Assembly: GCA_006503475.1 (NCBI GenBank)
Contig: RSEH01000338.1
Coordinates: forward strand, 1-42,970
Source of the DNA: Stentor roeselii
Lineage: Eukaryota > Ciliophora > Heterotrichea > Heterotrichida > Stentoridae
Reading direction: 5' to 3'
DNA length: 42,970 nucleotides
This document shows, piece after piece, positions 8,183 to 17,900 of the stretch. The notes beneath the pieces are model-generated. The model was given only the letters and a program-made list of their open reading frames with translations, had not been told where the DNA came from and searched no databases. A program made the position numbers and the translations under genes. Each line of letters opens with the position of its first letter. Within the stretch, counting starts at the first letter, position 1.

Positions 8183-10306
8183 TTATCTGCTATTTTCAGT
8201 AGTTTCAATTAAACCTTTACTCAAACAGTACTTCTGCAGTTTTTTACAGTCTTCAATAATCTGCAAATCAACATCTTCAATTTTTTTCAACAAACTAGTA
8301 GAGTCATCAGCATGATCATTCAAAAACGAGTTGATTTCAATGATATCTTCTAAAATTCCTTGAACCATCTGTTCCTGAACGATTTCCTCACTTTCAACTT
8401 GATCAGAAAGAACTAAATCATCAACTAAGTCGATTTCTTTAAATTCTTCAACGACCTTCATGGCCTTTTTGTTTCTAACAAGTTGATTTTTTTTTGAATG
8501 AATGAATTTCCAACTTGCGATTTTTTTCATGCTTCTCTTTCGAGCGATAAGTGTTTCAGCTGATTCGTTTTCCAAGACACTTCTCGCTCTTTTAGTGTTT
8601 TTTACAGCTTTTGACCATTTCGAGATGTTTTTTACTTTGTTAGGAGAGATCGTCATGTGAGAAACCAGGATTCCTGTATCTCTTCTTACGAGCCATTCAG
8701 GAGGTTTCAAAGGCTGATTCTCACAATCAGGTGATTCAGAAGAAGACTCGCTCGAAACAGAATCATCATCCACTTTTAACTTAAGAACATGTTCCATCGC
8801 ATCAAGGTTTAACTTTTGTCTAACCTTCGCAACACGTGTAAGTTCTTCCATAATTTCTGGAAATTCTTTAAACATCATTTCCAGGTCTTTCTTAGACAAA
8901 GTAAGAAGTTCCGCAGGTTTTGTTGAGATCTGTGCAATGCTAGTTCTGAAACTATTATCTAAAAGTTCGATTTCTCCGAAGTAGCTTCCAAGAGGATAAG
9001 CTCTAAAAATAGCTCCATTAGAAGCTTTGAGTAAAACTCTTCCAGATTTAATAAAATACACTAAATAAAAATTACTTTCAAAAGCTTCATCATCAATATG
9101 ATAAAGATATTCATTTTGATTACAACTCATGTTTTTCAACTTCGGGACTGTAAAACTAAGGAACAAAGGACTTTTCCCTTTAAAAAACTTGATTTTTTCT
9201 ATCAAAGTTTTATGCAGGTGAATCGTAAGTTCAGAGCGAAGAAAAGATGGAAGTTCTGAGATGATATTCGTTTCATTATACAAGCTAAGGTTTTCACTTG
9301 AGTTTTTAATAAGAGTTTGCCTGATTTTCTCATGAATATCTTTAGGAAGTTTTATTTCCCTTGCAAAGTCATTTAAAATCGAGAGTTTTGAATTTAAAAG
9401 TTTGGTTTTTTGATCAATTTCAGAAATTATCTTGGTTAAATGACTGGTCATCAAAGCGAAGAACCCAACACCAAAGCCCATGACGATCATCGCATAAACT
9501 TTTTCAATCGGCTTCTTCGGCGTGATGTCGCCGAAGCCAACAGTTGTAATCGTGACAAAGACCCAATAAATACAAGTGATAAACTTGTAAACATCATCTT
9601 TATTCTGCAAGTCTTCTGAAATCATCCAAGATTCATCCGTAGGTCCATAGCTAATCGCGATGAGATACCAGAAACAAGCAAGAATTTGAACTAAAATCAT
9701 TGTCGCTGCCACGATTTTCACAAGTCTCTGCACAGAATGATTGAAGTTAAAAACTATGAAACTTGGAAAGCTCAGACATGAGTTCAACTTAAAAAGTTTC
9801 GCTAATGACGATAGACATAGCAAAGAATAATACCCTGATAGGAACTGGAAAGGAAAACAAGAGATTAAATCGATAAAAAGCCAGGATTTCAGATATTTTA
9901 AAGCGATTTGTTTACGAGCTTTAATCAAAGTATGCTCGTGGTACCAGAATGATGTGATGAAGTTTAAAGGAATGTCGATTAGGAAGACTAGATCTTGAAA
10001 TAGTTTCAAATTTTTCCAGAGAGATGAGGTTTGGAGGAATGTTGCTTGGAAAGGAAGAAGGATACTTGAGACTGTCAGGCAAAGAAGAAGAAGACAGTTC
10101 CAGGATTTTCGAAGGGAGGAATTTGGATGGATCAGAAGTTTTGGGTCTTTTTGAAAACGGATCTCGACTGTCTCGTTCGCTCCAAACATCTTGATGTCTG
10201 AACCCATTCGCTTGAAGATTAAAGGGATTCGGACTGATTGACGTAACTTTGACCATAAGTATCTTATTCGCTCTGGGTCTGGACGATGGCTTGGAATTGG
10301 TTTCAT
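8183..10306 (-). CDS. Cyclic-nucleotide-binding-domain potassium channel (CNG/HCN/EAG-like)
   Basis: 707 aa. It has a six-transmembrane channel layout: S1 at about residues 68-90, S2 about 103-122, S3 about 141-158, S4 about 160-190, S5 about 193-220, pore about 240-262, S6 about 266-295. The selectivity filter is TVGFGD (255-260), a K+-type signature with F in place of Y. S4 lacks a regular Arg/Lys ladder (SLAKLFKLNSCLSFPSF), so voltage sensing may be weak. A C-linker and cNMP-binding domain follow (about 385-500), with a phosphate-binding cassette GSYFGEIELLDNSFRTS that keeps the Glu and Arg. The C-terminal 200 residues are charged and Ser-rich. It acts as a membrane K+ channel, probably ligand-tuned. 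The ATG is preceded by a run of A on the sense strand. Confidence 0.92.
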   Translation of the reverse strand: MKPIPSHRPDPERIRYLWSKLRQSVRIPLIFKRMGSDIKMFGANETVEIRFQKDPKLLIHPNSSLRKSWNCLLLLCLTVSSILLPFQATFLQTSSLWKNLKLFQDLVFLIDIPLNFITSFWYHEHTLIKARKQIALKYLKSWLFIDLISCFPFQFLSGYYSLLCLSSLAKLFKLNSCLSFPSFIVFNFNHSVQRLVKIVAATMILVQILACFWYLIAISYGPTDESWMISEDLQNKDDVYKFITCIYWVFVTITTVGFGDITPKKPIEKVYAMIVMGFGVGFFALMTSHLTKIISEIDQKTKLLNSKLSILNDFAREIKLPKDIHEKIRQTLIKNSSENLSLYNETNIISELPSFLRSELTIHLHKTLIEKIKFFKGKSPLFLSFTVPKLKNMSCNQNEYLYHIDDEAFESNFYLVYFIKSGRVLLKASNGAIFRAYPLGSYFGEIELLDNSFRTSIAQISTKPAELLTLSKKDLEMMFKEFPEIMEELTRVAKVRQKLNLDAMEHVLKLKVDDDSVSSESSSESPDCENQPLKPPEWLVRRDTGILVSHMTISPNKVKNISKWSKAVKNTKRARSVLENESAETLIARKRSMKKIASWKFIHSKKNQLVRNKKAMKVVEEFKEIDLVDDLVLSDQVESEEIVQEQMVQGILEDIIEINSFLNDHADDSTSLLKKIEDVDLQIIEDCKKLQKYCLSKGLIETTENSR

Positions 10307-10718
10307 TTTTTTTTTTTGAAGATTTTTAGGGGTTTAAGGATAGGAATTTGGAATTTGAGAATTTTTATGGATTGGGTTTCTGGGGTTTGGAGTTTGGATG
10401 ATTTAATTTTCATGTAAAGAATTCTTCCTTTAATTTTAACATTAAAGTAAGATAAAAAATTGCGCTAAACTATCATCTTATCAATCTACTAAAATCCTCC
10501 CACCTATAACAAAAATCGCTTAACCTTCTCTCCATCTAAAAAAACTATCATTCACTTAAATTTTAATACATAACAAACCACTTAACTAATAAATCCCTTT
10601 TCAAAATATAAATGATTCTTAAAATTCACTTAAAACACATAATACTACCTCCTGATCCCATCAAACCCCAACTTTAAATCCTTAAACCCTAAAAAATCCA
10701 TTCATAAATTTCTATAAA
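10307..10718. other. Intergenic spacer with opposite skews at its two ends
   Basis: The spacer separates the start of the channel gene from the stop of the FHA/FYR gene, both on the minus strand. Next to the start the plus strand has no C for 73 nt (10307-10379). Next to the stop (about 10440-10718) the plus strand has very few G. No ORF, tRNA or repeat is convincing. Confidence 0.65.
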
Positions 10719-12968
10719 TTATCCCTTCGCCAAGAATTCAGCCCCAGGTAGTTCCTGTATAAGTTTAACAACATTCGTATCCCAAAGTCCAAATCGATCA
10801 GTTCCACTAACAGTAACTTTACTTCTCCTACTCTTCTGCAGTTCATTAACCTTATTACAAATAACAATCCAACACCCAGTACAAGAGTCTCTTAAAATAG
10901 CATGTTCTTCAAGAGGTTCTCGATTTTGCATAGGAGTGACTTTAAACAAAGGTTTCGATCCTCCATCAAGAATTTCACATAAGTACTCAATTCTTTCCTT
11001 AGCATGAAAAATACTGGAATGTTCCCTGATACTTTTAAAGCCGATAGGAAAAATGTTTCTTCCTGATTGGTAGTTAGGCCGAGTTAAGTCAATATCCCCG
11101 AGGTTTAAAATAGTGAGACTGTTGTTAATAACGATAGGATAAACAATGTTCCCTTCACTATCTCTTGGCACATTGAACTTCGAAGTTTTAATCTTCTTGA
11201 CACTAGTTTTAATTTGTCCATTTTCATCATAAGAGTACTCTTCAGGAGCTTTTTTTTTCTTCGATTCACTTTTTTTGCTACTTTTCTGTAAATTGCTGAT
11301 ATTTCTAAAAAACTCACAGATTTGATGTACTCTTGTCAAGGCTTGCTCAGTACTCAATTCAATATGATTAAAAGAATACGACGAGTTGTTGCTAATTGAA
11401 GATAAAAACGACAGGCCATTATCAGCCACTGCATTTAAAAGTCCTCTATCATGAACATCAGGTTTCCACAACTCCCTAGCCCAAGGTTCATTATTTTCAT
11501 TATTTTTCTTAGTGAAATTTTCAAGTTCTTTCAATTCTGCATTAAAAAATTCGCTTCCATTCTTCAAAATATGTTTTCTAATAAACTGCAATTTATTCAA
11601 AGAATTTTGAAGTGACTCAGAGTCTTCTATAGACATGCGAAATCCATCAGCATCTTTCACGTCTGTTTCGCCTTCTTCTGGATTTAAAGTATGTTGAGCG
11701 AGCATTCGTAGGTGTTGAACCATTCTCTCAAAACTATTAATTGGCTTCTCATTCGGAGTAAGACTGTCGAACTTCTCTTTCAAATGTGCCCAGTCGTTTT
11801 TGCCTTCGAGGTTCAAGGGCACCCCGAAGTCGGTTATTAACTTTAAAAGATGCTTTTTTTCTGAAGTCGTCCAGTCAGTTGGCTCGAAAAGCTGCTGCTC
11901 TTTGTCGAACTCGAAGTCTTCGATTCGGTCAATACTTATCATTAGTTTCTTTAAACGACGGGTTATTGTGTCGGCTGTTGGGAACTCTTTGAAACTTGAA
12001 TCTGTGTCGATTGCACCGAAACTTAAACTTGGATCGTTTCGCATGTTTGTGTAGTTGGCGTATCCATGTTTCTGAGTCCCTCGAATCAAATCAATATCAT
12101 GTCTTCTAGTCCACCAAGCACTTGGTCTCTGTCCATAAAAATTAGCCGAGCTCATAAAATTCAGTAAATTTCCCCACTTAAGCAATCCATCCTTATACTT
12201 CTCCTTAAACTTCTTAATCAAAAATCTGATTCTATGCAACATATAAAGTCTTTTCCCCCAAGGAACAGCCCTTTGCCTAGCCATGATTCCCCAATCCTTA
12301 ATCTTCGGAGGTACATAAAAGTCTTCATCAGTTTCCTCAATCATATTAACTAAAGTTTTCTTCAACTCATGTTTTTCCATCGGTAAATTCTCAGCAATAG
12401 TCCTAACAAGTGAAGTAGCAAAAGACCTGATTTCATTAACCGGCTTTAAAGTAGAATCAGCTTCACTCATCATTTCCTGAAGTTTTTTCCATCTTCCATA
12501 TCCATAAGTAAGAAGCCACTTTTTCAAATTTTCCCTGTCATTGACTGACCATTTTTTCATCAAACTCGAATCCGCATGTTTCGAAGGAATAGAGTCTAAA
12601 GGGATACTGTCTTCAGTGTCAGGAATCGGTGCAAGGCCTGGAGGCTCCAGGACTGGAAAGGGAAAGACTGGAAGGATGAAGTAAAAAACATGACAATTAT
12701 GAAAGTCGCATTGAATCGCGAAACAAGTGAAATCTTTTAAGACCAGGTCAGGGTCATCTGGTGACTGAAGTCCTGAATTGACGATGATGACTGGTGAGTG
12801 ACTTTTTAACTGGAACTGTCCTGAAGAGTAAAAAATTGAAAGATGAACTTTGCTGATCTTCTTACAGTTTATTGAAAAGTGGCAGTCCTCAGATGACCCG
12901 ATTGTGAAAGGAAGCTCGGTTATGTAAACATCTCGACTGTTCAGAACCTGAAGCTTCGCGTAAGCCAT
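10719..12968 (-). CDS. FHA / CHD6-9-like SANT / FYRN-FYRC chromatin protein
   Basis: 749 aa, with three recognisable modules. Residues 1-110 resemble an FHA domain (LPFTIGSSEDCHFSI, then KKISKVHLSIFYSSGQF), a phosphothreonine reader. Residues about 138-440 align by eye with the region C-terminal to the ATPase in CHD6-9/Kismet remodellers: a SANT-like WSVNDRENLKKWLLTYGYGRW, then LHRIRFL, then WWTRRHDIDLIRGTQKHGY with ANYTNMRNDPSLSF, then WTTSEKKHLLKLITDFGVP with NDWAHLKEKF. Residues about 610-749 look like FYRN-FYRC (SLTILNLGDI, IFPIGFKSIRE, SCTGCWIVICNKVN, SGTDRFGLWD). There is no helicase. I infer a nuclear chromatin adaptor. The start shares a 5-nt gap with a divergent gene. Confidence 0.85.
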   Translation of the reverse strand: MAYAKLQVLNSRDVYITELPFTIGSSEDCHFSINCKKISKVHLSIFYSSGQFQLKSHSPVIIVNSGLQSPDDPDLVLKDFTCFAIQCDFHNCHVFYFILPVFPFPVLEPPGLAPIPDTEDSIPLDSIPSKHADSSLMKKWSVNDRENLKKWLLTYGYGRWKKLQEMMSEADSTLKPVNEIRSFATSLVRTIAENLPMEKHELKKTLVNMIEETDEDFYVPPKIKDWGIMARQRAVPWGKRLYMLHRIRFLIKKFKEKYKDGLLKWGNLLNFMSSANFYGQRPSAWWTRRHDIDLIRGTQKHGYANYTNMRNDPSLSFGAIDTDSSFKEFPTADTITRRLKKLMISIDRIEDFEFDKEQQLFEPTDWTTSEKKHLLKLITDFGVPLNLEGKNDWAHLKEKFDSLTPNEKPINSFERMVQHLRMLAQHTLNPEEGETDVKDADGFRMSIEDSESLQNSLNKLQFIRKHILKNGSEFFNAELKELENFTKKNNENNEPWARELWKPDVHDRGLLNAVADNGLSFLSSISNNSSYSFNHIELSTEQALTRVHQICEFFRNISNLQKSSKKSESKKKKAPEEYSYDENGQIKTSVKKIKTSKFNVPRDSEGNIVYPIVINNSLTILNLGDIDLTRPNYQSGRNIFPIGFKSIREHSSIFHAKERIEYLCEILDGGSKPLFKVTPMQNREPLEEHAILRDSCTGCWIVICNKVNELQKSRRSKVTVSGTDRFGLWDTNVVKLIQELPGAEFLAKG

Positions 12969-12973
12969 TTATA
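12969..12973. promoter_or_regulatory. Five-base divergent intergenic gap (shared TATA-like element)
   Basis: The FHA/FYR ATG (12968 down to 12966) and the divergent small-gene ATG (12974) are separated only by TTATA. The surrounding CATTTATAATG is nearly self-complementary, so each ATG is directly preceded by a TATAA/TATAAA-like string on its own strand. Any wider promoter must lie inside the opposite coding sequence. Confidence 0.7.
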
Positions 12974-13300
12974 ATGGAAAGGCCTATTGTGATGAAAAGA
13001 AGACTTTTGGCTGAAAGTATTCGTATCAAATTTGCACCGAGAAGTCAGAGTTTAAAGAAAATTAAAGATATTAGCTTTAAACTCACTTCTAATCTTAATG
13101 GAGGATTTTGGCACTCGAGGATCGCTAGTGAAGCTCATGATCAGTTCTTACCTTTTTCTGGAAATTTGGATAAGACTTTTTTTAAAAAGAAGGATAAAGT
13201 CATTGGGTATAATGATTTGTGTTGTAAGCAGAAGTTTGCATTTTCGAGAAGTGGAAAGGAAGTTATTAAGAGGAAAGTTGTTCAATTTAAGAAAGGATAA
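12974..13300 (+). CDS. Small basic protein of unknown function
   Basis: 108 aa, MERPIVMKRRLLAES start, strongly basic, with no family I recognise. It starts at ATG 12974, only 5 nt from the divergent FHA/FYR gene. The later part is Lys/Arg-rich with several Phe (FFKKKDKVIGYNDLCCKQK). There is no signal peptide or membrane helix. I call it real because the sequence directly before its ATG resembles other starts here (TATAATGG), the frame is open throughout, and its stop is followed by the C-poor composition seen after other plus-strand stops. A chance ORF remains possible. The acylated Kelch gene follows on the same strand after 165 nt. Confidence 0.55.
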   Translation: MERPIVMKRRLLAESIRIKFAPRSQSLKKIKDISFKLTSNLNGGFWHSRIASEAHDQFLPFSGNLDKTFFKKKDKVIGYNDLCCKQKFAFSRSGKEVIKRKVVQFKKG

Positions 13301-13465
13301 ATAATTACTTTCAGAGTATTTCAGATAAAATTTTGATTTTTTGCATGAAAAGATTGATTTTAGTTGAAAATTTGAATTAATGATTTTTAGATGATTTTTT
13401 AAGAGGATTTGCAGATGGGGTTAAATTTGAATTTTGGGTTTCTATTTAGTTTCATCCATATTTAA

Positions 13466-14965
13466 ATGGGTGCCTGCACTTCGATCAAAAACTCTGTCGA
13501 CGTTGTGTATAACAATAAGACTTGTAACTTGACATTCAAAAATCTGATGGACTTGAGGAATCAGATTATGAGAACTTTTAGCATTGATGAGAAGTTTATA
13601 CTTTTGAACAACAGCCAGATAGTTAAGTCTTCAAATGAACTCGTTTTGATTGCAAGGTCTTCCAAAAAATCATCAAAACTTCAAGTATCAACATGTGAAG
13701 GTCTTCTAACTTCAAGCAAAAGCCAAATCTCAATCGGTAAATCTCTATCCCTCCTAGTCCTTAAAAAGTACATAGTCCTTCCAGAATGGTTATACTCAGA
13801 GTCAACCATAGACTCAAACAGTATCACAATCCAAAACGAAGAATACCAACTAAAGACATTCAACATATCCCTCGACATTCCAGGTCTCGTTTTAGGAAAA
13901 ATCAAGAAATCAGGTCGAGAAGTTCCTTCTTTAATCGACCTTGACCACGACTTAGAAAACTTAGAAAATCTTTTCGTTTTAAAAGACTCAAAAAAAACTC
14001 CAGTTTTAAACCTGGCGAATTTCAAGCACTTGACTTGCAGCCTTGTCTACAACGACAAAAACCTTCCCGTTGGAATCTTGTCTTGGGACGGTAAAAACAC
14101 TCCAGTTTCACTGAACACATTGAAAAGTTCAGTTCATTTCGCTGTTCATTTCACAAGTCTTCCTAATGAGAACTTACCAGCGAGCATGTCAAATTTAAGC
14201 ATTTTGAATGGAAATCATATTTTCACTGAATACGCTGTTTTTGTCAAGGCGAATAAAGTTATCACTTATCATTTGAATGACTACTCAGTTGTCAGTCATC
14301 AGATTGATAAACAACTGGAAAACTTTTCAGTTACTCAGACGCCTTTTGGATTTATTTTTGCACTTGGGTTTGAAGTGTTCAGGTATAATCTGTCGACTAT
14401 GCATTGCTTGCCTAAACCGAGTTTTTATCATAGTGGACATACTGCGCTTTTTCATCAGACTAGCTTTTTAATTATATCTGGGACTGAAAATTGTAAAGTT
14501 GAAGCACTTAATTTGCACTCGCTTACCTGGAGTCTTTTACCTGATTTGCCAGTAATCGTCGAGAACCCAGCAAGTTGTTCGCACATGATTAACATTTATG
14601 TCTTAGGAGGCAAGGTGGGAACTACTGCAACAGACTCAGTTTACAAGCTTGAATCAGGATCTCCTCATTGGGAGAAACTTGAATGGAAAGTGCCATGGTC
14701 AGGTACAATGGCAAGTGCTATAAGCATCGGCAAAGAAATCATCATTTTCGGAGGAGTTCAAAGCGATAAGGACAAATTTGCAGTATTCGATAATGGAAAA
14801 GAAGTTCAAAGTGGAGTCATCGGCATTCCTGGAAATTTCGACGGGCTTTCAATGGGAAAAGTGAACCTTTCAGGTGTTATCTTCAGCAGGCAAGGACAGA
14901 TATTCAAATATGACCATGTTTTAAAGAAGTTTTTCTTGCTGTCCATCGGAAATTACTTTAATTAA
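13466..14965 (+). CDS. Kelch-repeat-like protein with N-terminal acylation motif
   Basis: 499 aa. It begins MGACTSIKNS, a candidate myristoylation (G2) plus palmitoylation (C4) site. Residues about 15-60 look like a small ubiquitin- or PB1-like beta region (CNLTFKNLMDLRNQIMRTF), tentatively. The C-terminal half contains beta-propeller blades with Kelch character: FLIISGTENCKVEALN.., INIYVLGGKVGTTATDSVYK, IGKEIIIFGGVQSDKDKFAV. I expect a membrane-tethered scaffold; partners are unknown. The ATG is preceded by TATTTAA. The gene is convergent with the TPR protein gene and their stop codons overlap (TTAA, 14962-14965). Confidence 0.8.
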   Translation: MGACTSIKNSVDVVYNNKTCNLTFKNLMDLRNQIMRTFSIDEKFILLNNSQIVKSSNELVLIARSSKKSSKLQVSTCEGLLTSSKSQISIGKSLSLLVLKKYIVLPEWLYSESTIDSNSITIQNEEYQLKTFNISLDIPGLVLGKIKKSGREVPSLIDLDHDLENLENLFVLKDSKKTPVLNLANFKHLTCSLVYNDKNLPVGILSWDGKNTPVSLNTLKSSVHFAVHFTSLPNENLPASMSNLSILNGNHIFTEYAVFVKANKVITYHLNDYSVVSHQIDKQLENFSVTQTPFGFIFALGFEVFRYNLSTMHCLPKPSFYHSGHTALFHQTSFLIISGTENCKVEALNLHSLTWSLLPDLPVIVENPASCSHMINIYVLGGKVGTTATDSVYKLESGSPHWEKLEWKVPWSGTMASAISIGKEIIIFGGVQSDKDKFAVFDNGKEVQSGVIGIPGNFDGLSMGKVNLSGVIFSRQGQIFKYDHVLKKFFLLSIGNYFN

Positions 14966-17900
14966 AGTTTTAAAGAAAAGCGAGGGTCGCATTTTAAGAT
15001 TTTTTTGTCGTTTATCTTGGAAAGTGTTATTCCCACAGCTGCAAAGTTTTGAAAAAACTTCTCGAGTGACGGGAAAAAGCCAAATTTCACCAACAGAGTG
15101 AAGTTCATGTCAAGCGATAGAACTTCTACTTTCTTGTAAGAATAAAATGTCCCATTCCACTCCGCAGGCTTAACTAGGCGTAGATAAAGAATTTCATTGT
15201 TAATGTAAACAAGTGCCGTGTATATCTTGTCGTTTAGCTTCAACTTTCGCTTACCGACTAGGTTTTGCAGTCTTTTTTTATTTGCTCTTTTAGTTATGAA
15301 CCTTCTTATCAGACCTGAAAACTTTTGAATAGATTCTAAAGGTGATGTCATGTCAACATTCAAGTCAATATAGACCACATCAATACTTTTAATAACTAAA
15401 AGATGTCTTACGATGTATGAACCCAGAGCAACGATGTGGTTTTCTGGGATTCCTATTTTTTTTGCTATGTCTTTAACTTCGACAGAATATCTTCTTCTAT
15501 TTTCCTTTGCGATACCTCGGCATATTATAAAGGTGAGGATTTGATCTTCAAGGTATTTCATGTAAACTTGGAAGATTTGTCCGAATTCGTATATTGAAAA
15601 GTGAAGAATTATCTCAGTATCGTTGAAGAAATCTTCTTTCACATGTACACCTGCTAGATATAATTTATTTTTATCATTAATTATATCTTCGGATTTAGAA
15701 TTTGATTCGGGGACCTTTTTTAGTAGAATTGGTAAAGATTGATCTGAAATATCAATAGACTTCATTGTTGAGATTATTGAAACTTTTCTATTATGGTTCA
15801 GAGCTGGAGACTTTGTTTGTTTTTTGTTATTTGGGGAGTATTTTGAATTGAATATAATATGTTGAAGATCTATTGTGATTTGATTATCATTACCAAGAAT
15901 CAGTGTTTTTTTAAGTAAACTTAAATTTTCTTGTCGAGGAAGTGCTTTAATATACTGCATAGATTTTTTAGGTGAATTTTCAGATTCTTTCAACAAAGAA
16001 ATCGATTTGTGAGCCAAAAATTCAGATTCAACCAACAAAGGCTTAAGCATAAATTCAGGTTTACTACCCTGAATAAAAAAAACCTCTGAAAACGCATCTT
16101 GTGACACTCCGATAGACCTAAAAACATAAATTTCAATTTCGCCTAATTTATTTTCATTTACCTTAAACTTTTTTTTTTTCAGTAAAGTAAAAGGAAAAGT
16201 TTCAACAAATCTCGGAACAATTCGATTGATTTTAATACTAAAAAAACTGATAAGAAATTGCAGATTATTCATCAAAAAAGTTGAATGATCTGCATTCAAA
16301 AAGTTAAGAATATCTTGAATATGAAAGATTTCTTGAAAACTTCCAATTTTCACTTTGATATCCCATCGAGGCTCTATTCGAGTGATGCTTATCTGTTGAC
16401 TTGAATGATTCATTCTGATTTCGCCTTGAATCAAAAGAGTCTCTCTTTGTTTTTCAATAACAAGCTGTTCATTTTTTATAGTCAAATATTTTTTCAGCTT
16501 GTTTTCAATAAAGTCAAGTGCCGGGATATCTGTTGGAAGAGGAGTAATCATCTGGTATTCTTGACCATCTAAAACACATCGAATTTCTAGTATTTTCAAG
16601 GATTTATCCAGTGAGTAAAAAGTTTTGCATTTTTTGTTTTCTATTTCAAGATCGTCTATCATCAAATAGTTGCCTTTGGGGATTTCAGGAGCTTTTAGAA
16701 CTTCTTTACCTTCATCTTCATTCTTTTCTCGGATAGAAGTGATTGATCTATTGAAGATTTCTTGAAAATATTTACTTGTGTTTTTTATATCGCTTTCAAT
16801 GCTTACTCTGTTAAGGTCAATACTTGATCTCGAGTCACCCAATGCTTCGTTTTCTTTCAATTCAGGAATGAAAACAATTGATTGGGTTTCAGAGATGCTG
16901 AGTGAAGGGTTTTTTGATACTTTTTCTAGGATTAAAGGATTTTCAAGTGAATCTTTGAGTTCTTCTGTTCCTTCTAAGTTTTTTATTAGTTTGAAAGGGT
17001 TTTTAAGTTCTTTAGTCACTTTTGAGTTGTTTATTTGTTGAAAAGGGTTTTCAAGTGAGTCTTTTAATCCTTCAGTCACTTTTGATTCGATCGTCGGCTT
17101 GAAAGGGTTTTCACATGCAAGCTCTGAGGACTTATAAGGTACAAATTCTTGAACAGGCAAGTCAGACTCTTGAGATTTTCTTGGAAGTGACTGATGCGCA
17201 GTACCTGATAACTTTTGTTTCGATCTTTGAAAGTTTTTCACTTTACTCTGAATCGATCTAGTTGACCTGAAGTCGCCGCTAGCAGGTCTCCTAAAACTTT
17301 TCCCTTTCTGAATTTTCGGTAAATTTTCACTTCTCCCGGCAAAAGACTTGTTTTTTGATGACAAATCACTCAAAAAACTGTTTTCCTTCGAAACCTTAGA
17401 ACTGTTAATTGCCGAAACCCTTTTAAGCCCATTTAAAATTTTGGAAATCAAGGTTTGACTAGTCTCTAGTTTATGAGAATGAATGAAAGAAAGTGTTTTT
17501 TTGTAGTGTTTTTCTGCTTTTTGCAAGTCTTTCAAGAACTCTTCTTCAGCTGCTATGTTATATAAATTCACTGTCAACATTTCAATCAAACCTGAAGAGG
17601 GATGTTCTGAATTCAGCTGTTTTTTCAAGATTTTTTTTGATCTTTTCAGTAACTTCAGCGATTTGCTGTGAATCGATTCAATTGAAAGGATCGAGGCGAG
17701 GTTTATCAGGAACTTTGGAAGCATTTTGTTGAAGTTTTCAGAGTTTTCAATGAAAATAACTGATTTTTCTGCTAATTCTTTCGCTTTTGATAAGTTGGAA
17801 AGCTTTTTGTAGAGAACTGAGAATGAGTAGAAGATTTCTGAAGAGATTATTAGAAGACCGTAAACTTCTCCAAACTTTTGGCAAGTTTTCAAGATCTGGG

